NCBI RefSeq assembly: GCF_000833025.1
Contig: NZ_CP010817.1
Span: forward strand, 1,054,001-1,118,000
Direction: 5' to 3'
DNA: 64,000 bases
Source: Myroides profundi
Lineage (GTDB): Bacteria > Bacteroidota > Bacteroidia > Flavobacteriales > Flavobacteriaceae
Under the pieces are notes generated by a model. That model ran no database searches. It saw only the letters and a program-made list of their open reading frames with translations, and was not told the origin of the DNA. Positions within the stretch are counted from its first letter, which is position 1; every line of letters starts with the position of its first letter. Shown here piece by piece: positions 51,904-61,791 of the stretch. The position numbers and the translations under genes are program-made.

Positions 51904-51966
51904 TACTGACAAAAATTCAAAGTGATAAACCAAATATAATTATCTAAACTAAGAAGGATGAGTATG

Positions 51967-52045
51967 TGAGGATTAAGCTTCGAAAAAGAACTAATACAAA
52001 ATAACATTTATAGGTTGATACAGGGTTCTATCCTCAACCTTTTAT
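51967..52045 (+). promoter_or_regulatory. Leader of acnB with competing hairpins
   Basis: AGGTTGA (52012-52018) pairs with TCAACCT (52034-52040) and is followed by TTTATT, terminator-like, 16 bp before the start codon. Upstream, TGAGGAT (51967-51973) is complementary to ATCCTCA (52030-52036), which overlaps the 3' arm. The two pairings exclude each other, as in attenuators and riboswitches. No known riboswitch class was recognised. Confidence 0.4.
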
Positions 52046-52060
52046 TAAATAGACATAACT

Positions 52061-54823
52061 ATGAGTCTTTACAAGGATTACATCAACGAGATCGAAGAAA
52101 GAAAAACTCAAGGGCTTAACCCTAAGCCAATTGACGGTGCTGAACTATTAAGTGAAGTTATAGCACAAGTAAAAGATGCTGAGAACGAATACCATGAGGA
52201 TTCTCTTAAGCTTTTTATTTATAATGTTTTACCTGGTACTACTAGTGCTGCTGGTGTTAAAGCGAAGTTTTTAAAAGAAATTATCTTAGGCGAGGTTGTA
52301 GTAAAAGAAATTACTCCGGCTTTTGCATTCGAATTATTATCTCATATGAAGGGTGGACCTTCTATCGAGGTTCTTTTAGATTTAGCTTTAGGTAATAATG
52401 AAGCTGTCGCTTTAGAAGCTGCTAAAGTACTTAAGACACAAGTGTTCTTATACGATGCAGATACATTACGTCTAAAAGAGGCTTTCTTAGCTGGTAATGC
52501 TATTGCTAAGGATATCTTAGAGAGCTATGCTAAAGCAGAGTTCTTTACAAAACTTCCTGAAGTAGCTGAGAAAATAGAAGTAGTAACTTTCATCGCTGGT
52601 GAAGGAGATATCTCTACGGACTTATTATCTCCAGGTAACCAAGCTCACTCTCGTTCTGACCGTGAGTTACACGGACAGTGTATGATCACTCCTGCTGCTC
52701 AACAAGAAATTAAAGCGCTACAAGCTGCACACCCTGGTAAGAGTGTAATGTTGATTGCTGAGAAAGGTACTATGGGAGTAGGATCTTCAAGAATGTCTGG
52801 AGTAAATAACGTGGCTTTATGGACAGGTAAACAAGCTAGTCCTTATGTACCATTCGTAAACATTGCTCCAATCGTAGGTGGTACTAACGGTATTTCTCCT
52901 ATCTTCTTAACTACAGTTGACGTAACTGGAGGTATCGGACTTGACCTTAAAAACTGGGTAAAGAAAACAGATGCTAATGGAGAAGTAGTTCGCAACGAAA
53001 AAGGTGAGCCTGTATTAGAACAAGTTTACTCTGTTGAGACTGGAACTGTATTGACTATTGATACAAAAGCTAAAAAATTATATAACGGAGAACAAGAGCT
53101 TATCGATATCGCTAAAGCACTTACTCCACAAAAAATGGAGTTTATCAAAGCAGGTGGTTCTTATGCTATCGTATTTGGTAAAAAGATCCAAACTTTTGCT
53201 GCAAAAGTATTAGGAGTACAAGCTCCTGTAGTATTCGCTCCTTCAAAAGAGATTTCTGTAGAAGGACAAGGGCTTACTGCTGTTGAGAAAATCTTCAATA
53301 GAAATGCAGTAGGAGTAACTCCAGGAAAAGTATTACACGCAGGATCAGATGTACGTGTAGAAGTTAATATTGTTGGATCTCAAGATACAACAGGATTAAT
53401 GACTGCTCAAGAGTTAGAAGCAATGGCTGCTACAGTTATTTCTCCTATCGTAGATGGTGCATACCAATCTGGATGTCATACTGCTTCTGTATGGGACAAA
53501 AAAGCACAGGCTAATATCCCTAAATTAATGAAGTTTATGAATGACTTCGGGTTAATTACAGCACGTGACCCTAAAGGAGAATATCACTCAATGACTGACG
53601 TTATTCACAAAGTATTGAATGATATTACAATCGACGATTGGGCTATCATCATTGGTGGTGACTCTCACACTAGAATGTCTAAAGGGGTTGCTTTCGGAGC
53701 GGATTCTGGAACAGTAGCTTTAGCATTAGCAACAGGAGAGGCTTCTATGCCAATTCCTGAGTCAGTGAAAGTAACTTTCAAAGGAGATATGAAGCCACAT
53801 ATGGATTTCCGTGATGTAGTACATGCTACTCAATCTCAAATGTTACAACAATTCGGAGGAGAGAACGTATTCCAAGGTAGAATTATCGAGGTTCACATCG
53901 GAACTCTTCTTGCTGACCAAGCATTTACATTTACTGACTGGACTGCAGAGATGAAAGCAAAAGCTTCTATCTGTATTTCTCAGGATGATACTTTAATTGA
54001 GTCTTTAGAAATCGCTAAGAGCCGTATCCAAATCATGATAGAGAAAGGTATGGATAATACCAATAAAGTTCTTCAAGGATTAATAGATAAAGCAAATAAG
54101 AGAATCGAAGAGATTAGATCTGGTGAAAAACCAGCATTAACTCCAGATACTAATGCTAAATATTATGCTGAGGTTGTGATTGATTTAGACATCATTGATG
54201 AGCCTATGATCGCTGATCCAGACGTAAATAATGATGATGTATCTAAACGTTATACTCACGATACTATTAGAGAGCTTTCTTTCTACGGAAGTGATAAGAA
54301 AGTTGATTTAGGTTTCGTAGGATCATGTATGGTTCACAAAGATGACTTAAAGATTGTTTCTCAAATGCTTAAAAACCTTGAAAAACAAAATGGTGAGGTT
54401 AAGTTTAATGCTCCATTAGTAGTGGCTGCTCCGACTTATAATATCATTGATGAGTTAAAAGCTGAAGGAGATTGGGAATATTTACAAAAATACTCTGGAT
54501 TTGAGTTTAGTGATTTATTACCAAAAACAACTAACCGTACAGAATACGAAAACATTATGTACTTAGAACGTCCTGGTTGTAACTTATGTATGGGGAACCA
54601 AGAGAAAGCAGCTAAAGGAGATACAGTAATGGCTACATCTACTCGTCTGTTCCAAGGACGTGTGGTAGAAGATTCTGAACGTAAAAAAGGAGAGTCTTTA
54701 TTAGCTTCTACTCCAGTAGTAGTACTTTCTGCTATCTTAGGAAGAATCCCTACTATCGAAGAGTACAAATCTTCTGTAGAAGGAATTAACTTAACGAAGT
54801 TCAAACCAATTCCTACTAAATAA
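52061..54823 (+). CDS. acnB: Bifunctional aconitate hydratase 2/2-methylisocitrate dehydratase
   Basis: 920 residues, AcnB type: an N-terminal HEAT-like domain (1-160), a swivel domain (about 170-380) before the catalytic part, and [4Fe-4S] ligands in GFVGSCMVHKDD and RPGCNLCMGNQEK. Catalyses citrate to isocitrate in the TCA cycle and can act on 2-methylisocitrate. AcnB can bind mRNA when its cluster is lost in other bacteria. It has its own leader, with a terminator at 54863. A second, AcnA/mitochondrial-type aconitase is 0.9 kb further on. Confidence 0.97.
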   Translation: MSLYKDYINEIEERKTQGLNPKPIDGAELLSEVIAQVKDAENEYHEDSLKLFIYNVLPGTTSAAGVKAKFLKEIILGEVVVKEITPAFAFELLSHMKGGPSIEVLLDLALGNNEAVALEAAKVLKTQVFLYDADTLRLKEAFLAGNAIAKDILESYAKAEFFTKLPEVAEKIEVVTFIAGEGDISTDLLSPGNQAHSRSDRELHGQCMITPAAQQEIKALQAAHPGKSVMLIAEKGTMGVGSSRMSGVNNVALWTGKQASPYVPFVNIAPIVGGTNGISPIFLTTVDVTGGIGLDLKNWVKKTDANGEVVRNEKGEPVLEQVYSVETGTVLTIDTKAKKLYNGEQELIDIAKALTPQKMEFIKAGGSYAIVFGKKIQTFAAKVLGVQAPVVFAPSKEISVEGQGLTAVEKIFNRNAVGVTPGKVLHAGSDVRVEVNIVGSQDTTGLMTAQELEAMAATVISPIVDGAYQSGCHTASVWDKKAQANIPKLMKFMNDFGLITARDPKGEYHSMTDVIHKVLNDITIDDWAIIIGGDSHTRMSKGVAFGADSGTVALALATGEASMPIPESVKVTFKGDMKPHMDFRDVVHATQSQMLQQFGGENVFQGRIIEVHIGTLLADQAFTFTDWTAEMKAKASICISQDDTLIESLEIAKSRIQIMIEKGMDNTNKVLQGLIDKANKRIEEIRSGEKPALTPDTNAKYYAEVVIDLDIIDEPMIADPDVNNDDVSKRYTHDTIRELSFYGSDKKVDLGFVGSCMVHKDDLKIVSQMLKNLEKQNGEVKFNAPLVVAAPTYNIIDELKAEGDWEYLQKYSGFEFSDLLPKTTNRTEYENIMYLERPGCNLCMGNQEKAAKGDTVMATSTRLFQGRVVEDSERKKGESLLASTPVVVLSAILGRIPTIEEYKSSVEGINLTKFKPIPTK

Positions 54824-54862
54824 TATACGCTAAATAGTAATATTTAAACGTAGTCAATATAG

Positions 54863-54898
54863 AACGAGCCTATCTAATATTAGATAGGCTCGTTTTTT
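54863..54898 (+). terminator. Terminator after acnB
   Basis: AACGAGCCTATCTA, ATAT loop, TAGATAGGCTCGTT, T tail. Confidence 0.93.
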
Positions 54899-54930
54899 AT
54901 GGGATATTCTGCTTTAATCAAGCACTCACG

Positions 54931-55395
54931 TTAATCAATGCATTGTGCATGATGTTCTATTTCAAAATTACAAGAATTAGCAATAAAGCAAAGTTTGTTG
55001 GCTTGAACATGTAGTTGTAGCGCTAGTTTTTTTTGTGATTCATCTCTGATGCGTACTATCGGATTTAAAACCACTTTGGTTATACGTCCACTACCATCAT
55101 CATTTAGTACTAACGTAGCCTCCGAATTATCTTCATAAGCAAGTACTTCTATATCGTGTTGCTGGCATGCGTATAAATACGACATCATATGGCAGGATGT
55201 AAGAGCGCTTAGCAACAAGTCTTCTGGATTTAGTAATGCAGGATCTCCTTTAAAGGCTTTTGCTGCTGAAATACATAAAATATCTTTTCCTTCTATTTTT
55301 ACGGTATGGCTTTTAGCATACACCTTTTTGTTTGACTCTTTTTGCTTGTCGATAGCAATCCAATTTAGCGCTGCTTTAAAAAGATGTTTGTACAT
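54931..55395 (-). CDS. OsmC family peroxiredoxin-like protein
   Basis: 154 residues, cytosolic. OsmC/Ohr fold with the two reactive cysteines: first in LLSALTSCHMMSYLYAC, second in FIANSCNFEIEHHA. It also has SHTVKIEGKDILCISAAKAF at the start. Members reduce organic hydroperoxides with dihydrolipoamide as electron donor. Placed on the other strand between the two aconitases, whose iron-sulfur clusters are sensitive to peroxide; whether there is a functional tie is open. The start is at 55395 (MYKHLFKAALNW). Confidence 0.9.
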   Translation of the reverse strand: MYKHLFKAALNWIAIDKQKESNKKVYAKSHTVKIEGKDILCISAAKAFKGDPALLNPEDLLLSALTSCHMMSYLYACQQHDIEVLAYEDNSEATLVLNDDGSGRITKVVLNPIVRIRDESQKKLALQLHVQANKLCFIANSCNFEIEHHAQCID

Positions 55396-55697
55396 AATAT
55401 TTGTTTTAAATAAGATGATGAATTCCTAAGTAGCATTTGCGTACCTATATATTTTAGTTCGTGAGTTTAGGTAGGGAGGGTATAGTTCCCTTTATTATTC
55501 AAATTTAAATAAAATACTTAACTAAGTATCATTTATGATATAATGCCTTAATATTACATTAAGGTAAGTTTTTTAAACTTACTTCAGTTAAATAGAATCA
55601 TTTTAAATATATTGTTTTAACATTTATATAGAATTTATTAGAGGTAAAAAACTGTAAATTGTCTTAATAATTTAAATTGTAAAAAAAGAACTTTATT
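55396..55697. other. Spacer between osmC-like and aconitase genes
   Basis: 302 bp, very AT-rich, must hold two divergent promoters. No box fitting TTG/TAnnTTTG at proper spacing was found by eye. No gene was seen. Confidence 0.5.
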
Positions 55698-57959
55698 ATG
55701 GCTTTTGATATTGAAATGATTAAAAAAGTGTATGATAAGATGCCTGACCGCGTAGCAAAAGCTCGTGAATTAGTAGGTCGTCCATTAACACTTTCAGAAA
55801 AGATTTTATATACTCACTTATGGGATGGTACACCATCACAATCATTTGTGAGAGGTAAAGACTATGTAGACTTTGCACCAGACCGTGTAGCGTGTCAAGA
55901 TGCAACAGCTCAGATGGCTTTATTACAATTTATGCATGCTGGAAAAGAAAAGGTAGCAGTGCCAACTACAGTACACTGTGATCACTTAATCCAAGCAAAA
56001 GTAGGTGCTGCTACAGATCTTCAAACAGCGCAAAATCAATCATCAGAGGTGTTTAACTTTTTATCTTCTGTATCTAATAAATATGGTATTGGTTTCTGGA
56101 AACCAGGAGCAGGTATTATTCATCAAATTGTTCTAGAGAACTATGCTTTCCCAGGAGGATTAATGATTGGTACAGATTCACATACAGTTAATGCTGGTGG
56201 TCTAGGTATGTTAGCTATAGGTGTAGGTGGAGCTGATGCAGTAGATGTAATGTCTGGTATGGCTTGGGAATTGAAGTTTCCTAAATTAATAGGTGTGAAG
56301 TTAACAGGTAAATTAAATGGCTGGACAGCACCTAAAGACGTTATCCTTAAAGTAGCTGATATCCTTACTGTAAAAGGAGGAACTGGAGCTATCGTAGAGT
56401 ATTTCGGTGAAGGAGCTACTTCTATGTCATGTACAGGTAAAGGTACTATCTGTAATATGGGAGCAGAGATAGGAGCGACTACTTCTACTTTTGGATACGA
56501 TGATTCAATGAGAAGATATTTAGCTGCTACAGATCGTCAAGATGTAGTGGATGCTGCTGATAAGGTAGCTGAACACTTAACAGCAGATGCTGAAGTATAT
56601 GCTAACCCAGAAAAATATTTTGACGAGTTAATCGAAATAAACTTATCAGAATTAGAACCACATATTAATGGGCCTTTTACACCAGATAGAGGAACTCCTG
56701 TGTCAAAAATGAGAGCAGAAGCAGAAGCTAACGGATGGCCATTAAAAGTAGAATGGGGATTAATTGGTTCTTGTACGAACTCTTCTTATGAAGATATGTC
56801 TAGAGCAGCTTCTATTGTAGAACAAGCAGTAGCTCAAGGAATCACTCCTAAGGCGGAGTTTGGTATTAACCCAGGTTCTGAACAGATTCGTTATACGATC
56901 GAAAGAGATGGTATCATTGAGACTTTTGAGAAGATGGGAACTAAAGTATTTACCAATGCTTGTGGACCATGTATCGGTCAATGGGATCGTGAAGGAGCAG
57001 ATAAACAAGAGAAAAACACTATTGTTCACTCGTTTAACCGTAACTTCTCTAAGCGTGCGGATGGTAACCCAAATACACATGCTTTCGTAACTTCTCCTGA
57101 GATGGTAGCTGCATTAGCTATCGCAGGTGATTTAGGTTTTAACCCTATAACAGATACATTAATTAACGATAATGGAGAGGAAGTAAAATTAGTACCTCCT
57201 ACAGGTGATGAATTACCAACTAAAGGTTTTGCAGTAGAGGATCCAGGATATCAAGCACCAGCTGCTGATGGTTCAAATGTAGTAGTAGATGTGAACCCTA
57301 CTTCTAGTCGTTTACAATTGTTAGAGCCATTTACTCCATGGGATGGAAAAAATATTACTGGAGCTAAATTATTGATTAAAGCTTTTGGTAAATGTACTAC
57401 GGATCATATCTCTATGGCAGGTCCTTGGTTGCGTTTCCGTGGACACTTAGACAATATTTCTGACAATATGTTGATAGGAGCAGAGAATGCATTTAACCAC
57501 GAGACAAATAAAGTGAAGAATCAACTGACAGGAGCCTACGGAGCAGTACCTGCAGTACAAAGAGAGTATAAGGCTGCTAATGTTCCTACTATCGTAGTAG
57601 GAGATCAGAACTATGGTGAAGGATCGTCACGTGAGCATGCAGCTATGGAGCCTCGTCACTTAGGGGTAAAAGCTGTACTGGTGAAGTCTTTTGCTCGTAT
57701 TCATGAAACAAACCTAAAGAAACAAGGAATGTTAGCTTTAACGTTTGCTAATGAAGCTGATTATGATAAGATAAAAGAAGATGATACAATCAACTTCTTA
57801 GATTTAACTGAGTTCGCACCAGGTAAACAGTTATCATTAGAGTTTGTACATGCTGATGGATCTAAGGACATCATCATGGCTAACCATACGTATAACGCTA
57901 GTCAAATAGAATGGTTTAAAGCAGGTTCTGCATTAAACTTAATTGCAGCAGGTAAGTAA
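55698..57959 (+). CDS. acn: Aconitate hydratase, mitochondrial (Aco2)/AcnA type
   Basis: 753 residues, the length of the mitochondrial type. Cluster ligands in [13 protein letters not shown] and [14 protein letters not shown]; substrate-binding residues in [20 protein letters not shown] and, in the swivel domain, [20 protein letters not shown] and [14 protein letters not shown]. Converts citrate to isocitrate through cis-aconitate. Together with acnB it gives the cell two unrelated-in-order aconitases within 6 kb, which may differ in oxidative sensitivity or growth phase. Own terminator. Confidence 0.96.
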   Translation: MAFDIEMIKKVYDKMPDRVAKARELVGRPLTLSEKILYTHLWDGTPSQSFVRGKDYVDFAPDRVACQDATAQMALLQFMHAGKEKVAVPTTVHCDHLIQAKVGAATDLQTAQNQSSEVFNFLSSVSNKYGIGFWKPGAGIIHQIVLENYAFPGGLMIGTDSHTVNAGGLGMLAIGVGGADAVDVMSGMAWELKFPKLIGVKLTGKLNGWTAPKDVILKVADILTVKGGTGAIVEYFGEGATSMSCTGKGTICNMGAEIGATTSTFGYDDSMRRYLAATDRQDVVDAADKVAEHLTADAEVYANPEKYFDELIEINLSELEPHINGPFTPDRGTPVSKMRAEAEANGWPLKVEWGLIGSCTNSSYEDMSRAASIVEQAVAQGITPKAEFGINPGSEQIRYTIERDGIIETFEKMGTKVFTNACGPCIGQWDREGADKQEKNTIVHSFNRNFSKRADGNPNTHAFVTSPEMVAALAIAGDLGFNPITDTLINDNGEEVKLVPPTGDELPTKGFAVEDPGYQAPAADGSNVVVDVNPTSSRLQLLEPFTPWDGKNITGAKLLIKAFGKCTTDHISMAGPWLRFRGHLDNISDNMLIGAENAFNHETNKVKNQLTGAYGAVPAVQREYKAANVPTIVVGDQNYGEGSSREHAAMEPRHLGVKAVLVKSFARIHETNLKKQGMLALTFANEADYDKIKEDDTINFLDLTEFAPGKQLSLEFVHADGSKDIIMANHTYNASQIEWFKAGSALNLIAAGK

Positions 57960-57982
57960 TTAACTATACAATTCTATATTAC

Positions 57983-58014
57983 AAAGGGTATCTCAATTGA
58001 GGTACCCTTTTTTT
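57983..58014 (+). terminator. Terminator after the aconitase gene
   Basis: AAAGGGTATCTCA and TGAGGTACCCTTT (one T-G pair), then T7. Confidence 0.92.
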
Positions 58015-58093
58015 ATCTATGTGAATAGAGGTATTATTAACTTTGAATTAACTAATTTTGCACTCTAGTTATAACTAGTAAACAAGACAACAG

Positions 58094-59413
58094 ATGAGTG
58101 ATATAGAGGATAAGAAAATAGTATTAGCAGTAGATGAGAAGCCTAAATTAGGGCAGTGGATTCTATTGAGTGTCCAGCATTTATTTGCGATGTTTGGAGC
58201 AACAGTTTTAGTTCCTACGTTGACAGGAATGAATCCTGCTATAGCATTAATATCGAGTGGTATTGGTACATTGGTTTTTATATTTATAACTAGAGGAAAA
58301 GTTCCTTCTTATTTAGGTTCTTCTTTTGCTTTTATAAATCCTATTATAGCAATGAAAGCTTTAGAAGCAGATCCTTCTTCAGGGATGCCAGTAGGAAGTT
58401 TTTTAGTAGGAAGTTTTCTTGTAGGAGTTGTTTATTCTTTAGTAGCATTACTAATTGCTAAGGCAGGTACTAATTGGTTAATGAGACTATTACCACCTAT
58501 CGTAGTTGGGCCTGTTATTATGGTTATAGGATTAGGACTAGCGAGTACAGCTATAGGTATGGTGACTAATAATCCTCAAGGGGAATATGACTTAACTTAC
58601 GTTCTGATTGGTCTAGTAACGTTAGCCATAACGATTATTACAGCAATATTTACAAGAGGTTTTCTTAGCGTTATACCTGTACTAGTAGGTATTGTAGGAG
58701 GTTATTGTTTTTCTGCGATAATGGGAGTAGTTCACTTCGAAAAAGTGATTGAAGCTAATTGGTTTGAAGTACCTAGTTTTATGGTGCCTTTTGTACATTA
58801 CGAGCCTACTGTGTCTTGGTATGTTATTTTATTGATGTTACCTGTAGCTATTGTTCCTATTGCAGAGCATATAGGACATCAGTTAGTGTTGAGTAAAGTT
58901 ATTGATAAAGATTTAATTAAAGACCCTGGATTGCATAAGAGTATGTTAGGAGATGGGGTAGCTACTATGCTAGCTTCATTGATAGGAGGACCACCTAATA
59001 CTACTTATGGTGAGAATATTGGAGTATTAGCTATTACAAGAGCCTTTAGTATATATATTTTTATGGGAGCAGCATGTTTTGCTATTCTATTTGGTTTTTG
59101 TGGTAAGATATCAGCTTTGTTAAGTACGATACCTGCACCTGTAATGGGAGGTGTATCTATTCTTTTATTTGGTATTATAGCATCAAGTGGATTGAGAATG
59201 TTAGTTGAGAATGATGTAGACTTTAAGGTAAAGAGAAACCTGATTATTTCATCAGTTATATTGATTATCGGTATTGGAGGAGCGGCTATTCATATAGGAG
59301 AATTATTCTCATTAGAAGGAATGGCATTAGCATCTATTATAGGGATAGTATTAAATATTGTATTACCAGGAAGAGTAGATGTAGACTTTGACGATATGTT
59401 TAGAAAATCTTAG
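58094..59413 (+). CDS. uraA: Uracil permease (nucleobase:cation symporter 2)
   Basis: 439 residues, about 12-14 hydrophobic segments, inner membrane. NCS2/UraA marks: LSVQHLFAMFGATVLVPTLT near the start, SYLGSSFAFINPI, IVPIAEHIGHQLVLS with the substrate-binding Glu, and GGPPNTTYGENIGVLAITRA with the second Glu, the signature of uracil-type transporters. Imports uracil with protons. A -7 box TAATTTTG lies at 58053-58060. Single gene; the TlpA-like gene follows after 173 bp. Confidence 0.93.
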   Translation: MSDIEDKKIVLAVDEKPKLGQWILLSVQHLFAMFGATVLVPTLTGMNPAIALISSGIGTLVFIFITRGKVPSYLGSSFAFINPIIAMKALEADPSSGMPVGSFLVGSFLVGVVYSLVALLIAKAGTNWLMRLLPPIVVGPVIMVIGLGLASTAIGMVTNNPQGEYDLTYVLIGLVTLAITIITAIFTRGFLSVIPVLVGIVGGYCFSAIMGVVHFEKVIEANWFEVPSFMVPFVHYEPTVSWYVILLMLPVAIVPIAEHIGHQLVLSKVIDKDLIKDPGLHKSMLGDGVATMLASLIGGPPNTTYGENIGVLAITRAFSIYIFMGAACFAILFGFCGKISALLSTIPAPVMGGVSILLFGIIASSGLRMLVENDVDFKVKRNLIISSVILIIGIGGAAIHIGELFSLEGMALASIIGIVLNIVLPGRVDVDFDDMFRKS

Positions 59414-59586
59414 TGCAGTTTTAGATGAGTACATTTTTTGTTGTGGCGAGTTCTTTATATATTTAACTCAGAATACATTATAGAAAGATAAACGAAAAGT
59501 GATTGTACAATAATTATAACGTAGAATAGGCTTGTAGTATTTGTATAATGAGTATTCTAGATTTAAATATTGAATAAAGTAAGAGT

Positions 59587-60156
59587 ATGAGTGAGAAGAA
59601 TACCAAGAAGAAAGGATGGATATCTAATGCTATATTTATTATAGTATTAGGAGTTTTTTTATTTACTCCTTTAGGGAATAGTGTCAAGGTGTGGCTGAAT
59701 AGGCTTGTGGCCATGAGTCCAAGCTTAGAGAAAGTCGAGAATCAACAAACAGTGAATTACGAGTCATGGCATTTAATAGATGAACACGGACAAACTTTTG
59801 ATTTAGATAAGACTAGGGGAAAAGTAGTTATCATTAACTTTTGGGCAACATGGTGTCCTCCATGTTTAGCTGAGAAACCTAGTTTTCAAGAGCTTTATAA
59901 TGATTATCAAGATAAAGTGGTTTTTCTATTCGTTACCTCAGAGTCTCCTGATAAGGTAAAGGCATTTAAAGAGAAGCATCAGTATACTTTACCTATTTAT
60001 TTTGAGCAGAATGCAGCTCCTGCTGTTTTATTTTCAGAATCTATACCAGCATCTTATGTAATAGATAAGAAAGGAAATATAGTAGTGCGTAAGTTTAGGG
60101 CAGCTGACTGGAATAGCTCTAAGTTTAGAGTTATGCTAGATGAGTTATTGAAGTAA
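59587..60156 (+). CDS. TlpA-like membrane-anchored thioredoxin
   Basis: 189 residues. Uncleaved anchor at about 14-30 (NAIFIIVLGVFLFTPLG), then a periplasmic thioredoxin domain with FWATWCPPCLAEKPSF (Cys90 and Cys93) and the cis-Pro in SIPASYVIDKKGN. Of the TlpA/ResA/DsbE group that reduces particular disulfides in the periplasm, for instance in cytochrome c maturation. No cytochrome biogenesis genes are nearby. Ends in a bidirectional terminator. Confidence 0.92.
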   Translation: MSEKNTKKKGWISNAIFIIVLGVFLFTPLGNSVKVWLNRLVAMSPSLEKVENQQTVNYESWHLIDEHGQTFDLDKTRGKVVIINFWATWCPPCLAEKPSFQELYNDYQDKVVFLFVTSESPDKVKAFKEKHQYTLPIYFEQNAAPAVLFSESIPASYVIDKKGNIVVRKFRAADWNSSKFRVMLDELLK

Positions 60157-60177
60157 AAATATAATACATAGAAGTAT

Positions 60178-60208
60178 AAAAAAAGTCCAGCTAATGCTGG
60201 ACTTTTTT
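60178..60208. terminator. Bidirectional terminator
   Basis: GTCCAGC, TAAT, GCTGGAC with A7 before and T6 after, between tlpA-like and gap genes. Confidence 0.93.
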
Positions 60209-60229
60209 GTATATTAAGTTTACTATCTA

Positions 60230-61678
60230 CTAATAGTAAGTGTAACGTCTAACTTGAGCGATGTACTTAGCTAAGCGGATAACTTGGTGGCTATAACCAT
60301 ACTCGTTATCATACCATACGTACATAACTACGTTTTTACCATCTGCAGAAACGATAGTAGCTTTACTATCAAAGATAGATGGAGCAGATGTTCCTACGAT
60401 ATCAGATGATACTAATTCGTTATTGATAGAATATTTAATTTGCTCTACTAAGTCTCCGTTAAGAGCAGCTTTGCGCATTACTTCATTTAAATCTTCTACA
60501 GAAGTTTCTTTTCCAACTTCTAAGTTTAATACTACAAGTGATCCATTAGGTACTGGTACACGGATAGCGTTAGAAGTAAGTTTACCAGCTAATGATGGTA
60601 ACGCTTTAGCTACAGCACTTCCTGCACCTGTCTCAGTGATAACCATGTTTAATGCAGCAGCTCTACCACGACGGTATTTCTTGTGCATATTATCTACTAA
60701 GTTTTGGTCATTTGTATATGCGTGGATAGTCTCTAAGTGTCCTTTTACTACACCGAAGTTATCTTCCATTACTTTTAAGATAGGAGTAATAGCATTTGTA
60801 GTACAAGAAGCAGCAGACCAGATATCTACTTGGTTTGGATCATACTCAGTGTGGTTAACACCGTGAACGATGTTTGGTACACCTTTTCCAGGAGCTGTCA
60901 ATAATACTTTAGCAGCACCTTTAGAAGTTAAGTGACGTTTTAAATCTTCATCAGTTTTAAAAGCACCTGTGTTATCGATGATTAAAGCATTCTCAATGTC
61001 GTATTGAGTATAGTCGATTTCTTCTGGAGCATTAGCAGAAATCATGTGTACTGTAGTACCGTTGATGATTAAAGCATTGTTTTCAGGATCAGCAATTACT
61101 GAGCCTTCGAAGTCTCCATGTACTGAGTCATATTTAAGTAAAGAAGCACGTTTTTCTAAAAGAACTGCATCGTTTTTATCACGAGTTACAATTGCTCTTA
61201 AACGCATTTGTTGTCCTTTACCGATTTTATTCATTAACTCTCTAGCTAATAAACGTCCGATACGTCCGAATCCGTAAAGTACTACGTCTTTAGGTACTAA
61301 TTCTTCTGTTTCTTTAGCGTCTTTTAATTTAGAAATAACAAAGTCTAAAGCATTGCTGTGCTTGTTGTCTTCTAAGTGATATTCATAAGTTAAACGACCG
61401 ATATCGATTCTAGAAGGTGGTAAGTCAGCTCGTTGAATCGCTTCAGCTATTTCTACAGAATCAAAGATATTGATTGGTTTCCCAACAAATTTTGCAGCAT
61501 ACTCGTGTAAGTTAATGATATCGCTAACGCTACGGTCGATAAGTTGGTTACGGAACATTAATAGTTCAATAGACTTGTCATACCATAGGTCACTAATAAT
61601 CTTAATAAACTCTACGCATGCTTTTCTACGATCTGCTTGAAAAGCTAATTCTTTCTCGTAAAGACTAGTATTTTTCAT
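60230..61678 (-). CDS. gap: Glyceraldehyde-3-phosphate dehydrogenase, long form
   Basis: 482 residues. The catalytic core begins about residue 131: NAD-binding GFGRIGR at 136-142, catalytic Cys292 in SAASCTTNAITPI, His319 in ETIHAYTNDQN, and YDNEYGYSHQV near the end. The first 130 residues are an extra, mostly helical domain (FIKIISDLWYDKSIELLMFR...) not found in the standard 335-residue enzyme; such long forms are known in Bacteroidota and some proteobacteria. This one may serve gluconeogenesis or use a different cofactor. It stands alone. Confidence 0.94.
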   Translation of the reverse strand: MKNTSLYEKELAFQADRRKACVEFIKIISDLWYDKSIELLMFRNQLIDRSVSDIINLHEYAAKFVGKPINIFDSVEIAEAIQRADLPPSRIDIGRLTYEYHLEDNKHSNALDFVISKLKDAKETEELVPKDVVLYGFGRIGRLLARELMNKIGKGQQMRLRAIVTRDKNDAVLLEKRASLLKYDSVHGDFEGSVIADPENNALIINGTTVHMISANAPEEIDYTQYDIENALIIDNTGAFKTDEDLKRHLTSKGAAKVLLTAPGKGVPNIVHGVNHTEYDPNQVDIWSAASCTTNAITPILKVMEDNFGVVKGHLETIHAYTNDQNLVDNMHKKYRRGRAAALNMVITETGAGSAVAKALPSLAGKLTSNAIRVPVPNGSLVVLNLEVGKETSVEDLNEVMRKAALNGDLVEQIKYSINNELVSSDIVGTSAPSIFDSKATIVSADGKNVVMYVWYDNEYGYSHQVIRLAKYIAQVRRYTYY

Positions 61679-61707
61679 ATATTAAATTGTGTTGTGATAA
61701 ATTACTG

Positions 61708-61738
61708 CAAAAGTCTGTTTTTTTAATGAATTAATCAA
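61708..61738 (-). promoter_or_regulatory. Probable promoter of gap
   Basis: On the minus strand TTG (61738-61736), 20 bp, GACTTTTG (61715-61708), one base off the consensus. Confidence 0.5.
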
Positions 61739-61791
61739 GTTGTAAAGTTTAAAATACTCTTTTTAGTGTATTTATTGGGTGAACCTTACGA

